From: Campylobacter lari subsp. concheus
GTDB lineage: Bacteria > Campylobacterota > Campylobacteria > Campylobacterales > Campylobacteraceae
Direction of reading: 5' to 3'
Length of the DNA: 64,000 nucleotides
Assembly: GCF_008245025.1 (NCBI RefSeq)
Contig: NZ_CP043426.1
Location: 1,116,001 to 1,180,000, forward strand
Below, in pieces: positions 1-8,648 of the stretch. Under the pieces are notes generated by a model. It was given only the letters and a program-made list of their open reading frames with translations. It did no database searches and had not been told where the DNA came from. Position 1 is the first letter of the stretch, and each line of letters opens with the position of its first letter. Made by a program: the position numbers and the translations under genes.

Positions 1-323
1 ACTTTTTCTATATGAATCTTTTCATTTTTATACTCTTTAATACTTTCAAACTTACCCAAAACAAAAGCTATTTTACTAGCATAATAATAAGCAATAAATT
101 GAGCAAGTTCGTATTGGTATTGCGTTAGTTTAAAACCTGTTTTTTTCTTTATAGCTTGGGTTTTAAAATCAGGTTTTAAACATTTTTGTAAAATTATAGC
201 TTTGAGATTTTTTTTCCTTGCAAGATCAACTACCACCTCATCTAAAATTTCAAATTCTTCCTCACTTTCATAAGTTAAGATATCTAAATAATATCCTTTA
301 ATAGCAAGTTGATAAAAATTCAA
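1..323 (-). CDS. priA: Primosomal protein N' (PriA-like), N-terminal part, cut by window edge
   Basis: About 107 N-terminal residues are visible; the rest lies beyond base 1. The start is a TTG at 323 that overlaps the TGA of the upstream pseudopilin gene (TTGA), so the two are probably translationally coupled. The residues fit the PriA 3'-DNA-binding domain: an opening strand with LTYES, a V-V-DL segment, a 'KPDFKT' stretch, then 'YQYELAQFIAYYY', which matches the Q..LA.(I/F)A.YY signature at the end of that domain. PriA is the helicase that reloads the replisome at stalled forks. No helicase motif is visible in this fragment, so the name rests on the N-terminal pattern only. Inference, moderate confidence. 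Confidence 0.6.
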   Translation of the reverse strand, partial: MNFYQLAIKGYYLDILTYESEEEFEILDEVVVDLARKKNLKAIILQKCLKPDFKTQAIKKKTGFKLTQYQYELAQFIAYYYASKIAFVLGKFESIKEYKNEKIHIEK

Positions 324-790
324 AACCCATAATCCTTACAATTTAAACTCACACATTCTAAAAAAACTTTTTCACTATTATAAGAAAAATCTATGTAATT
401 TTTAGTATTTATGAAAAATCTATATTGAGTATTTGCTATTTTCATCCACGATTTTTTAGATGAAATGATTGGTTTTTCTAAAACACTATAGGTGCATTGT
501 TCTGTATTTTTATGATTTTGAGAATGAGAACATACAAATAATTTTTGATTTTCGCTATTTATTAAAGCCTCATCTAAAATAGTCGGAAAATCTTTACTTT
601 CTTTAAATAAAAACTGATTTCTAAGTAAAGACAAAGAAGCATTGATAAGTTCCACCTCACTTTTTACTTGAATGAGTTTAGCATCGTTTTTTCCAAAAGA
701 AAAATACGGATAAGCAATTACGCTAAGAATAGCAATAATCATCATACAAAAAACAAGCTCTATCAAAGTAAAAGCTTTTTTTATTTGCAT
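320..790 (-). CDS. Pseudopilin-like protein with prepilin N-terminal signal (possible competence pseudopilin)
   Basis: 156 aa. The N-terminus carries a type IV prepilin signal: short basic leader MQIKK, then A|FTLIEL with the conserved Glu at +5, then a hydrophobic helix to about residue 28. The residue before the cleavage site is Ala rather than the usual Gly. Two Cys pairs lie in the C-terminal half (CSHS...EQC and LECVSLNC), compatible with disulfides in the periplasm. Campylobacter lacks type IV pili but uses pseudopilins in the Cts DNA-uptake system, so a role in natural transformation is the best inference; I cannot assign a specific cts gene. It starts one base after the upstream stop and overlaps the priA-like start. 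Confidence 0.7.
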   Translation of the reverse strand: MQIKKAFTLIELVFCMMIIAILSVIAYPYFSFGKNDAKLIQVKSEVELINASLSLLRNQFLFKESKDFPTILDEALINSENQKLFVCSHSQNHKNTEQCTYSVLEKPIISSKKSWMKIANTQYRFFINTKNYIDFSYNSEKVFLECVSLNCKDYGF

Positions 791-1030
791 TTATTTTATT
801 TCTTTATCGATAGTATTGATAAGTTTATTGAGTTCTTTTTTTAAGATATAGTTTTCGTAGCTAAGTTTTACAAAAGCATTAATGAAATTTGCAAGCTCTA
901 TCTTGCCTGTACCTCCAGAAATTAAAGCAATTTCATCTTCAAGATGATTTGCAAATTCATTACTGCATGTTACAACAAAGTCTTTTGCATAGACATTAAT
1001 TGTAACTTTTCTTTGGTTATTGTTTGCCAA
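791..1030 (-). CDS. Small ZapA-like protein
   Basis: 79 aa. The beginning 'RKVTINVYAKDFVVTC' followed by an acidic 'LEDEI' and a C-terminal helix (FVKLSYENYILKKELNKLI) resembles the ZapA fold: a VTVNI-type strand, a globular head and a coiled-coil tail. ZapA bundles FtsZ filaments at the division site. It is shorter than canonical ZapA (about 100 aa). Its start lies 14 bases inside the upstream coiled-coil gene, and its TAA is immediately followed by the pseudopilin ATG. The pairing of a small coiled-coil gene with a zapA-like gene is seen in other proteobacteria. Function inferred from pattern, not certain. Confidence 0.5.
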   Translation of the reverse strand: MANNNQRKVTINVYAKDFVVTCSNEFANHLEDEIALISGGTGKIELANFINAFVKLSYENYILKKELNKLINTIDKEIK

Positions 1031-1250
1031 GAACTGCCTCTATTTTTTTGATCACATCTTCGCTTTCAATATTTTTATTTTTAAGTTCTTCTTCTAAACG
1101 TGCGATTTGATTATTTTTAGCTTCATTTTGTGCTTTTACACTCACTAATTCATTTCTTAAATTTTCATTTATTTCACATACTTCATTATATTTAGCCAAA
1201 AGCTCATTTACTTTATCTGTCATTGTGTTGATTATTCTTTCATCATACAT
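1017..1250 (-). CDS. Small coiled-coil protein, first gene of the zapA-like/pseudopilin/priA-like operon
   Basis: 77 aa, almost entirely heptad-like helix (VNELLAKYNEVCEINENLRNEL, RLEEELKNKN), with no membrane segment or signal. It resembles the small coiled-coil proteins (ZapB-like or TIGR02449-like) encoded just upstream of zapA in other bacteria. A putative extended -10 lies about 49 bases upstream, so this is probably the first gene of the minus-strand operon. No enzymatic motif. A cell-division accessory role is an inference from the neighbour only. Confidence 0.5.
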   Translation of the reverse strand: MYDERIINTMTDKVNELLAKYNEVCEINENLRNELVSVKAQNEAKNNQIARLEEELKNKNIESEDVIKKIEAVLGKQ

Positions 1251-1298
1251 ATTTTCTTGCCTTTATTGATTTTATATTTAGAATATTTTAAACACATA

Positions 1299-1377
1299 AT
1301 TGTAACAAAAAAAAATTTAATTTTGCATAGCTTTTTATTTTAAAATTTAAATTTTTACAAAAAATTTTGTGTAAAAT
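1299..1377. promoter_or_regulatory. Divergent promoter region between the coiled-coil gene and uvrB
   Basis: Minus strand: TG-T-TACAAT (hexamer at 1299-1304), an extended -10 about 49 bases from the ATG at 1250. Plus strand: TAAAAT at 1372-1377 behind TGTG, 27 bases before the uvrB ATG, with AGGAAA at 1395-1400 as ribosome binding site. No clear -35 is seen on either side, as is usual in Campylobacter. Confidence 0.45.
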
Positions 1378-1404
1378 TAACAAAAATACAAGTTAGGAAA
1401 ATTT

Positions 1405-3378
1405 ATGTTTGAACTTACTAGTGATTTTAAGCCAAGTCCTGATCAAAAACAAGCCATTGATGGTATAGTAAAAAGCATTCAAGCAGGCAATAAATACCAA
1501 ACCTTGCTAGGTGTTACAGGCAGTGGAAAAACTTTCACTATGGCAAATATCATTAAAAACTTAAACATACCCACTCTTATCATGAGTCACAATAAAAGCT
1601 TATGTGCACAACTTTATAGTGAATTTAAAGGCTTTTTTGCAAATAATCATGTGGAGTATTTTATAAGCTATTATGATTATTATCAACCCGAGGCTTATAT
1701 ACCAAGAACGGATGTTTTTATAGAAAAAGATAGCTCTACTAATGAAGATTTAGAAAGATTAAGACTAAGCGCAAGTGCTTCGCTTTTAAGTTATGAAGAT
1801 GTTATTTGTATAGCTAGTGTTTCAGCAAATTATGGTTTAGGAAATCCAAGTGAGTATGTGGGTATGGTTTTAATTTTAGAACTAAATATGCAAATTTCAC
1901 AAAAAGAACTTTTAAAAAAACTTGTAGATATGGGCTATAAACGCAATGATAATTTCTTTGATAGGGCTGATTTTAGAGTAAATGGAGATATAGTAGATAT
2001 ATATCCGGCTTATTATGAGGATGAAGCTATTAGACTTGAGTTTTTTGGAGACGAGCTTGAGGCGATGTATCATTATAATGTCTTAGAAAATAAAAAAGGT
2101 AAAGATTTAAAAAAATTTATACTTTACCCAACTAGTCAATTTAGCGTAGGTGAGGTTAGGCTTAAAGAGGCTATAAAAGGCATAAAAGCTGAATTAAATG
2201 AACGCCTTGCTTATTTTGAAAATGAAAATAAACTCGTAGAAGCACAAAGGCTAAAACAAAGAGTAGAATTTGACCTTGAAATGCTTCAAAGCACTGGCAT
2301 GTGTAAAGGAGTTGAAAATTATGCTTTGCATTTAACAGGGCTTAAAAGTGGCGATACACCTTATACACTTTTTGATTATTTTGCCATTAAAAACCAAGAT
2401 TTTTTAGTCATTGTAGATGAATCCCATGTATCTTTACCACAATTTCGTGGGATGTTTGCAGGGGATAGAAGCAGAAAACAAACTTTGGTTGATTATGGTT
2501 TTCGTTTGCCAAGCGCCTTAGATAATAGACCTTTGATGTTTGATGAATTTATTAATAAAAATTGTAAATTTTTATTTGTTTCAGCTACACCTGCACCTTT
2601 AGAACTAGAATTAAGTAAAGAAAATATTTTTTATCAAATCATGCGTCCAACAGGGCTTTTAGATCCTAAAATAGAAATCAAAGATAGTGAAAATCAAGTA
2701 GAAATTTTATACGATGAAGCTAAAAAAGTTATAGAGCGCAATGAAAGAGTTTTAATAACCGTTTTAACTAAAAAAATGGCCGAAGAGCTTAGTAAATACT
2801 ACTTAGAACTTGGCTTAAAAGTAAAATACATGCATTCAGAAATTGACGCAATAGAACGTAATGAAATCATCCGTGGTTTAAGAAGTGGTGCTTTTGATAT
2901 TTTAATCGGGATTAATCTTTTAAGAGAAGGGCTTGACTTGCCTGAAGTTTCTCTTATAGCTATTATGGATGCAGATAAAGAAGGCTTTTTAAGAAGTACC
3001 ACTGCGCTCATTCAAACCATGGGACGTGCTGCTAGAAATGTCAACGGAAAAGTTTTACTTTTTGCCAAAAAAATCACAAAATCTATGCAAGAAGCTATCG
3101 ATACTACCAATGAAAGAAGGGCTTTGCAAGAAGCTTATAATAAAAAACACAACATTACACCAACCTCAGTAAAAAGAAATATAGAAGAAAGTTTAAAACA
3201 TGAACTTGAGCAAGGAGAAATTTATCGTAAAGGCAAAGAACTTGAAAAAATGCCCGCAAAAGAACGCGCCAAAATAGTAAAAGAATTAAGAAAACAAATG
3301 TTAGAAGCTGCTAAAAATCTTGAATTTGAAAAAGCGGCAATGCTTAGAGATGAGATTAATAAATTAAGAACTTTATAA
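1405..3378 (+). CDS. uvrB: UvrABC excision nuclease subunit B
   Basis: 657 aa, normal length for UvrB. It verifies DNA damage delivered by UvrA, then positions UvrC for dual incision in nucleotide excision repair (cytoplasm). Visible: Walker [11 protein letters not shown] near residue 40, the damage-probing beta-hairpin region with [12 protein letters not shown] near residue 95, DESH in helicase motif II, motif [11 protein letters not shown], and a C-terminal UVR domain ([13 protein letters not shown]) that contacts UvrC. The ATG has a well-placed AGGAAA. The gene stands alone, between a divergent operon and a convergent terminator. Confidence 0.97.
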   Translation: MFELTSDFKPSPDQKQAIDGIVKSIQAGNKYQTLLGVTGSGKTFTMANIIKNLNIPTLIMSHNKSLCAQLYSEFKGFFANNHVEYFISYYDYYQPEAYIPRTDVFIEKDSSTNEDLERLRLSASASLLSYEDVICIASVSANYGLGNPSEYVGMVLILELNMQISQKELLKKLVDMGYKRNDNFFDRADFRVNGDIVDIYPAYYEDEAIRLEFFGDELEAMYHYNVLENKKGKDLKKFILYPTSQFSVGEVRLKEAIKGIKAELNERLAYFENENKLVEAQRLKQRVEFDLEMLQSTGMCKGVENYALHLTGLKSGDTPYTLFDYFAIKNQDFLVIVDESHVSLPQFRGMFAGDRSRKQTLVDYGFRLPSALDNRPLMFDEFINKNCKFLFVSATPAPLELELSKENIFYQIMRPTGLLDPKIEIKDSENQVEILYDEAKKVIERNERVLITVLTKKMAEELSKYYLELGLKVKYMHSEIDAIERNEIIRGLRSGAFDILIGINLLREGLDLPEVSLIAIMDADKEGFLRSTTALIQTMGRAARNVNGKVLLFAKKITKSMQEAIDTTNERRALQEAYNKKHNITPTSVKRNIEESLKHELEQGEIYRKGKELEKMPAKERAKIVKELRKQMLEAAKNLEFEKAAMLRDEINKLRTL

Positions 3379-3399
3379 TCCCTTAAAATAAGGGATTAT
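3375..3399. terminator. Bidirectional hairpin between uvrB and efp
   Basis: Perfect 11-bp stem (3375-3385 with 3389-3399) and AAA loop, built around TCCCTTA/TAAGGGA. It overlaps both stop codons and can end transcription from either side; T-runs are weak on both strands. Confidence 0.7.
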
Positions 3400-3965
3400 T
3401 TATTTGCTCTTTCTATATACTCTCCACGCACAGTATCAACGCGAATCACTTCCCCTTCTAGCACATGGAAAGGAATTTGCACCACCGCACCTGTTTCTAA
3501 AGTAGCTGGCTTTTTGTTTGAGCCTTGAGTATCACCTTTGAAATTTGGTGCTGTTTCGATAATTTTAAGTTCCATTACTTGAGGCACTTCCACACCAATT
3601 GCTTTTCCATTGTGGAATAAAACATCCACCATGGTTCCATCAAGCATCCATTTTTTAGCTTCGCCCACATCTTCATCGCTAATTGCAACTTGCTCATAAG
3701 TTTGAGTATCCATAAATTGACAATTTTCACCATCATCATATAGATATTGCATTTGTTTTTCTTCTAAATTTGGAGATTCGCATTTATCTCCTGCATGGAA
3801 AGTTTTTTCTAAAACCTTACCATCGATAAAAGATTTAATTTTAATACGTACAAAAGCAGGACCTTTTCCTGGTTTTACGTGTTGATATTCTACGATTTTA
3901 AAAGGAATACCATCAATTTCTATTTTTAAACCTTTTTTTAAATCTCCCATTCCATAAGAAGCCAT
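3396..3965 (-). CDS. efp: Translation elongation factor P
   Basis: 189 aa, full length. EF-P binds ribosomes stalled at polyproline stretches and stimulates peptide bond formation. The KOW-like N-domain carries [10 protein letters not shown] with Lys34 at the tip, the residue that is lysylated by EpmA/EpmB in many bacteria. OB domains II and III follow, ending in the conserved [14 protein letters not shown]. Single-gene unit: its own -10 lies about 32 bases upstream, directly after the serA terminator. Confidence 0.97.
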   Translation of the reverse strand: MASYGMGDLKKGLKIEIDGIPFKIVEYQHVKPGKGPAFVRIKIKSFIDGKVLEKTFHAGDKCESPNLEEKQMQYLYDDGENCQFMDTQTYEQVAISDEDVGEAKKWMLDGTMVDVLFHNGKAIGVEVPQVMELKIIETAPNFKGDTQGSNKKPATLETGAVVQIPFHVLEGEVIRVDTVRGEYIERANK

Positions 3966-3996
3966 ATATTTTCCTTAATTTTAAAATTAAAAAATA

Positions 3997-4002
3997 ATTG
4001 TA
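3997..4002 (-). promoter_or_regulatory. efp: Putative efp promoter (-10)
   Basis: TG-T-TACAAT extended -10 on the minus strand, about 32 bases from the efp ATG. The surrounding TAATTG-TAA-CAATTA is a short palindrome. The same hexamer is seen upstream of the gene at 1250. Confidence 0.45.
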
Positions 4003-4006
4003 ACAA

Positions 4007-4029
4007 TTAAGGCTTATAAAAAGCCTTAA
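4007..4029 (-). terminator. serA operon terminator
   Basis: Perfect 9-bp stem TTAAGGCTT/AAGCCTTAA with a 5-base loop, overlapping the serA stop and followed on the minus strand by T-rich sequence. Confidence 0.7.
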
Positions 4030-5606
4030 ATTTCTGCATATTCTGCAAAAATACAAGCATCAACTGCTCTTAATTCCTCAAGTAAAGCTTTTGAAATTTT
4101 TGCATCAAGCAAAATCACAGCTAAAGCTTTTCCAAAGCCATTTCTACCAAGTCTAAAATCAGCTATATTGACATTATTTTTAGCTAAAATTCCGCTAACA
4201 TTAGCAATAACTCCTGGTATATCATTATTATTTAAAATTATCATTTTCCCTTTTGGTTTAAAATCTACATCAAAACCATTTAACTCTACTATCCTTTGTT
4301 CATTTTCACCAAAAATAGTCCCCGAGATAGAAAGGTTAGAATTATCTGTAATTACCTTTATGGTGATTTTATTACTATAACCACTACTTGGTAAAATACA
4401 AGAAGAAAGCTCCACACCCTTATCTTTAGCTACAAAATGTGCGTTAATATAATTAATATTTTCACCTAAAATTCCTCTTAAAACACTCACTGTCGCAAAA
4501 GTTAGCAAAGACTCATTATATTCACTAATTTGTCCTTCACTTTCAAGTTTAATAGCCTTAATAGGAGTTTTATCAAGCTGAGCAGCCAAAAAGCCCATTT
4601 TTGAAATAAGCTCAATATAAGGCGCTACAAAACTTGGTAAATCTTCAGTTTTAATTGGTAAATTTAAAGCATTAGGATAAGAAATTCCTCTTGCAGCATT
4701 TAAAGCTTGCTCACATGCTTGGATAGCTATATTTTCTTGACTTTCTAAGGTATTTGCGCCAAGATGAGAAGTGACAGAAACATTTTCAAAGTCTAAAAAC
4801 GGATGATTAGTTGCGGGTTCTTTATTAAATACATCTATACCAAGCCAAGCTATCTTACCACTTTTTAACCCCTCGCATAATGCATCTTCATTATAAAGAC
4901 CACCTCTGGCACAATTTATCAATCTTACGCCATCTTTCATTTTAGAAATTTCTTCAAAAGAAATCATATCTGTTGTTTCTTTTGTTTTTGGTGTGTGTAT
5001 GGTAATAAAATCACTTTGAGTTAAAATTATATCTAAAGAATTCACGCACTCAATACCCAAATCAGTCATTTTAGAAGCTACCACATAAGGATCATAAGCT
5101 ATAACTTTCATACCAAAAGCTTTTGCGCGTACAGCTACTCTTGAACCTATATTACCAAAACCTATAACCCCTAAAGTTTTGTTCATAAGTTCAACACCAT
5201 ACCACTTTTCTCTTTCCCATCTTCTTTGTATTTTTAAAAAATTATGAGCATTTACAAAAGATCTTGCAGAGCATAATAGATGATTCATAGTAAGTTCAAC
5301 CGCTGCTATGGTATTAGCCGTTGGCACATTCATAACTATAATGCCTTTTTTAGAACATTCATCTATATCAACATTATCAACCCCAACACCTGCTCTAACT
5401 AAGGCTTTTAAATTAGAACATGCATTGATAAATTTCAAATCCACATCTGTTGAACTTCTAGTAATAGCTACATCTACATCACTTAATTTTGTTAAAAGCT
5501 CATCTTTAGGTAAATGCGCTGCTTCAATAAGTTCTACATCATCAGCTTTTCTTAAAAGCTCCACACCTTTGTCTAATATTGCATCACATACAATAATTTT
5601 TTTCAT
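4026..5606 (-). CDS. serA: D-3-phosphoglycerate dehydrogenase
   Basis: 526 aa from the chosen ATG at 5606. This ATG has AGGAGG seven bases upstream and overlaps the previous stop (ATGA); a TTG two codons earlier is in frame but sits against the Shine-Dalgarno. SerA oxidises 3-phosphoglycerate, the first step of serine synthesis. Visible: Rossmann GFGNIGSRVA near residue 147, catalytic region NCARGGLYNE, the active-site His in SVTSHLGANT, an intervening domain, and a C-terminal ACT domain (IPGVIANVSGILAKNNVNIADF). The long form with ACT suggests serine feedback control. Last gene of the rpsA-side minus-strand run. Confidence 0.96.
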   Translation of the reverse strand: MKKIIVCDAILDKGVELLRKADDVELIEAAHLPKDELLTKLSDVDVAITRSSTDVDLKFINACSNLKALVRAGVGVDNVDIDECSKKGIIVMNVPTANTIAAVELTMNHLLCSARSFVNAHNFLKIQRRWEREKWYGVELMNKTLGVIGFGNIGSRVAVRAKAFGMKVIAYDPYVVASKMTDLGIECVNSLDIILTQSDFITIHTPKTKETTDMISFEEISKMKDGVRLINCARGGLYNEDALCEGLKSGKIAWLGIDVFNKEPATNHPFLDFENVSVTSHLGANTLESQENIAIQACEQALNAARGISYPNALNLPIKTEDLPSFVAPYIELISKMGFLAAQLDKTPIKAIKLESEGQISEYNESLLTFATVSVLRGILGENINYINAHFVAKDKGVELSSCILPSSGYSNKITIKVITDNSNLSISGTIFGENEQRIVELNGFDVDFKPKGKMIILNNNDIPGVIANVSGILAKNNVNIADFRLGRNGFGKALAVILLDAKISKALLEELRAVDACIFAEYAEI

Positions 5607-6082
5607 AACCAAACCTCCTTTAATTTTGCATTTATGTTGTAAATTTTTAATTTGTCGATCAGTGCGTTTAGAACTTTTTCATTATTTGTATCTAAATAAA
5701 TTGCCACTTCATCTTTACTTTGTGTTAAAGTGTATTTGATAAAAAAAGAATGCAAAGTTTGCTTTAAACAAAACATAGAATAAACATCGTTTTTATTTAC
5801 ATCGAGCATATAAAATTTTTGTTTTGGTTTTACTACAGAATCATCCATATTAAAACTCATATAAAATTCATTCACTGCTGGAGAAAAATCATTAACTTTA
5901 AGATTTGAAAGTTTATCTTGCCAAGTTTGTGGCAACTCTTTTTTTATCTCATCAAAAGAATATTTAACATTTTGTGAGATAGGTAAATTTCCAACACTTA
6001 CATATCTCACCATAAAAACAAAAGCAACAATCAAAACTAGGCTTAAAAAGCCTAAAATACCATAAAGGGTATATTTTTTCAT
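5603..6082 (-). CDS. Single-pass membrane protein of unknown function
   Basis: 159 aa. Lys-rich N-terminus then one membrane helix (about residues 6-26), the remainder predicted periplasmic. No lipobox and no recognised domain. The C-terminal part (LDTNNEKVLNALIDKLKIYNINAKLKEVW) could be a small ferredoxin-like or SPOR-like fold, but I cannot support a name. Lies between rpsA (6-base gap) and serA (4-base overlap), an arrangement also present in C. jejuni as I recall, so it is conserved and co-transcribed with serA. Confidence 0.75.
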   Translation of the reverse strand: MKKYTLYGILGFLSLVLIVAFVFMVRYVSVGNLPISQNVKYSFDEIKKELPQTWQDKLSNLKVNDFSPAVNEFYMSFNMDDSVVKPKQKFYMLDVNKNDVYSMFCLKQTLHSFFIKYTLTQSKDEVAIYLDTNNEKVLNALIDKLKIYNINAKLKEVWL

Positions 6083-6088
6083 TTGTTA

Positions 6089-7756
6089 TTATGAAAGTTG
6101 ATCTTTGATAATATCACCTAAAGTTACTTTATCATTATCATTGATTTCGCTTAACGCTTCTCTTTCTTTCATTCTTGCAAGACTTTTTACGCTTAAACGA
6201 ATTCTATTTTTCTTTTCATCAATGAAAACAATTAAAGCTTCTATTGTATCACCTACTTTTAAACTTGAAAAATCAATATTACCTAAATCTTCTTTGTGAA
6301 TTAGTGCATCAACACCCTCTTCAAGCTCTACAAAAACTCCAAAATCCTTAATATCTCTAATTTTTCCTGAGATAATATCATTTACTTGGTGTTTTTGTGC
6401 ATAAACTTGCACAGGACTTTTTTGCAATTCTTTAGTACTTAAAGATATTTTTTGGTTTTCTTTGTCAAGTTTGATGATTTTAACTTCTACAACATCACCA
6501 ACTTTATACATATCTTTGCATTTATCATTTCTATTCCATGAAGCATCTTCATTATGCAACAAACCTTCTAAGTTTGCAATTTTTACAAAGGCACCAAAAT
6601 TAGTTACAGAAGTAACACTACCTTTTACCACATCGCCTACTTTGTGTGATTTTAAAAACTCATCAAAAGGTTTTGCTAGTAAATTTTTTAAAGAGACTCT
6701 AAGTCTTCTTTCTTTAGCATTAATCTCAATCACTTCTACATCAAGCTCTTGGCCTTCGCTAATATAATCTTTTGGATTTTTTGCATTTTTATCCCAAGAA
6801 ATTTCACTTATATGTAAAAATCCTTCTATATCATTTCCCAAATCAACAAAAGCACCATATGGTTCTATATTTGAAACCGTAACCTTAATAGTATCACCAA
6901 CCTCTAAACCATCTTTAATTTCATTCCAAGGATCAGGCATGGCAAGCTTGATAGATAAAGAAAGATGTTTTTTATCTTTATCATATTTGATCACTTTTAC
7001 AGGAACCTTATCACCCTCATTATACAATGAACTAGGATTTACTGGTCCTTTATAAGAAATTTCACTATAGTGAACCAAACCATCAACACCACCTACATCA
7101 ACAAACATGCCATAGGTAGTGATTTTTTTAACAATACCTTCTATGATTTCTTCTTGATTTAACACATTTGAGATAATCTCTTTGCGTTTTTTTCTTTCTT
7201 CATCTACTATTTTTTTTCTAGAAACTACTATACTTTGAGCTTCTTTATCAATTTTGATGATTTTAACTTTAAAAGTTTTATTGATGATGTTGTTTGAATC
7301 TTTAAAGCTGCTTTGTGATTTTGGCAAGAAAAATTCTACTCCATTTTCATCCACAGCTACAAAGCCACCTCTATTTTTACCAATGATTTTTACATCAAAC
7401 ATACTTTCATCATCTTTATAATTATCAATAAATTCTTTAACTTTTTGCTTTCTTAAAGCTTTTTTATGAGAAAGCAAAGATCTGCCACCGCGAGAACCCA
7501 CTATAGCAACTTCTAATGTATCGCCTTCTTTGAAGATAAATTCGCCTTTGTCGTTTTGAATTTCTTCTATTGCTAAAATACCTTCTGATTTTTGCCCTAC
7601 ATTTACAAACACTTCTTCGCCTTTAATTGCGACAATTATACCCTGTGTAGTTGCCTCCTCATCAGACTTGAAAGATTCCTCAAGCATTTGCTCAAAATCT
7701 TCTTCTATGATAATATCCTCTAGTCTGTTTTGAACTTTTTTGTTCACCTCGCTCAT
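6089..7756 (-). CDS. rpsA: 30S ribosomal protein S1
   Basis: 555 aa. Binds mRNA leaders on the 30S platform and helps initiation. Six S1/OB repeats are visible as recurring VGDxVKxxVxxVxxFGAFVxL blocks: about residues 35-100, 120-185, 200-270, 285-360, 375-440 and 460-525; the first two are more divergent, as in other S1 proteins. Own -10 about 32 bases upstream, in the gap after ispH, so it can be expressed apart from the upstream metabolic genes. Confidence 0.97.
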   Translation of the reverse strand: MSEVNKKVQNRLEDIIIEEDFEQMLEESFKSDEEATTQGIIVAIKGEEVFVNVGQKSEGILAIEEIQNDKGEFIFKEGDTLEVAIVGSRGGRSLLSHKKALRKQKVKEFIDNYKDDESMFDVKIIGKNRGGFVAVDENGVEFFLPKSQSSFKDSNNIINKTFKVKIIKIDKEAQSIVVSRKKIVDEERKKRKEIISNVLNQEEIIEGIVKKITTYGMFVDVGGVDGLVHYSEISYKGPVNPSSLYNEGDKVPVKVIKYDKDKKHLSLSIKLAMPDPWNEIKDGLEVGDTIKVTVSNIEPYGAFVDLGNDIEGFLHISEISWDKNAKNPKDYISEGQELDVEVIEINAKERRLRVSLKNLLAKPFDEFLKSHKVGDVVKGSVTSVTNFGAFVKIANLEGLLHNEDASWNRNDKCKDMYKVGDVVEVKIIKLDKENQKISLSTKELQKSPVQVYAQKHQVNDIISGKIRDIKDFGVFVELEEGVDALIHKEDLGNIDFSSLKVGDTIEALIVFIDEKKNRIRLSVKSLARMKEREALSEINDNDKVTLGDIIKDQLS

Positions 7757-7787
7757 CGTGGTCCTTTGTTTTAAATTTTAATTCTTG

Positions 7788-7793
7788 ATTATA
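7788..7793 (-). promoter_or_regulatory. rpsA: Putative rpsA promoter (-10 TATAAT)
   Basis: Perfect TATAAT on the minus strand 31 bases before the rpsA ATG, in the 55-base gap after ispH. AAAGGA follows as ribosome binding site. Confidence 0.5.
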
Positions 7794-7811
7794 GTATTGT
7801 TTTCTTTAAAC

Positions 7812-8648
7812 TTAGTTAATTTTGGTGTATTCTTTGATTTTTTCCAAAACCAAGTCAATCACCCAATCAGGTGTAGAAGCACCTGCACTAATACCGCATT
7901 TTTCTTTACCACTAAACCATTCTTTTTGAATTTCTTTTTCGTTTTCGATTAAGTAGCTATCCTCGCAGTAATTTTTTGCTATTAAAAAAAGTTGCTTAGT
8001 ATTAGCTGAATTTTTTCCTCCAACTATTATCATTACATCACTTTTTTTAGCAAGCTCATTGATTGCTTCTTGATTTTTAAAAGTCGCATCACATATAGTA
8101 TTAAAAACACGCACTTCTTTAACCCTAAGCATTAAATAATTTACAATTTCCATAAATTTTTCTATTTTTTTTGTAGTTTGTGATACCACTGCAATTTTAG
8201 AAGGCAATTTAATATCAAATAATTCTTTTTCATCAAGAACCACATAAGCTTTAGTGCTTACATAACTTCTAACCCCTTTTACTTCAGGATGATTTTCATC
8301 TCCAAAAATCACAACTTCATAGCCTTCTTTGCTCATTTGCTCACAAATTTTTTGAGGTTTAGTCACAAAAGGACAAGTTGCATCAAAAATTTCTATATCT
8401 TTTTGCTTTAATTTTTCCAAATCTTGCTTTGTAATACCATGGGTTCTAATGATAGCTTTTTTTTCTGTGCTTAATTCATTGATATCATTTAATGTTTTAA
8501 CATTATAATTTTTCCAAAGTCTTGTGATTTCTTCATTATTATGAATTAAAGGGCCTATGGTAGCTGCATCTTTAATCTGTTCAGCTTTTTTAATAGCTCT
8601 TTTTACCCCAAAACAAAATCCATAGCTTTTTGCTAGTTCAATCTCCAA
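7812..8648 (-). CDS. ispH: 4-hydroxy-3-methylbut-2-enyl diphosphate reductase
   Basis: 278 aa. Last step of the MEP pathway, making IPP and DMAPP with a 4Fe-4S cluster. All three cluster ligands are present (Cys12 in GFCFGVKRA, Cys92 in DATCPFV, Cys186 in NTICDAT), as are the substrate-binding His38, His70 and His120. Start overlaps the aroA stop by 11 bases. Short form without the S1 extension found in some bacteria, although rpsA follows directly as a separate gene. Confidence 0.96.
   Translation of the reverse strand: MEIELAKSYGFCFGVKRAIKKAEQIKDAATIGPLIHNNEEITRLWKNYNVKTLNDINELSTEKKAIIRTHGITKQDLEKLKQKDIEIFDATCPFVTKPQKICEQMSKEGYEVVIFGDENHPEVKGVRSYVSTKAYVVLDEKELFDIKLPSKIAVVSQTTKKIEKFMEIVNYLMLRVKEVRVFNTICDATFKNQEAINELAKKSDVMIIVGGKNSANTKQLFLIAKNYCEDSYLIENEKEIQKEWFSGKEKCGISAGASTPDWVIDLVLEKIKEYTKIN

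Noticed and set aside
5606-5612. TTG at 5612 as the serA start
   Set aside because: It lies against the AGGAGG; the ATG at 5606 has ideal spacing and an ATGA overlap.
5308-5739. 143-codon plus-strand open frame across serA
   Set aside because: Antisense to the conserved NAD-binding domain of serA; Ser/Leu/Thr-rich composition typical of shadow frames.
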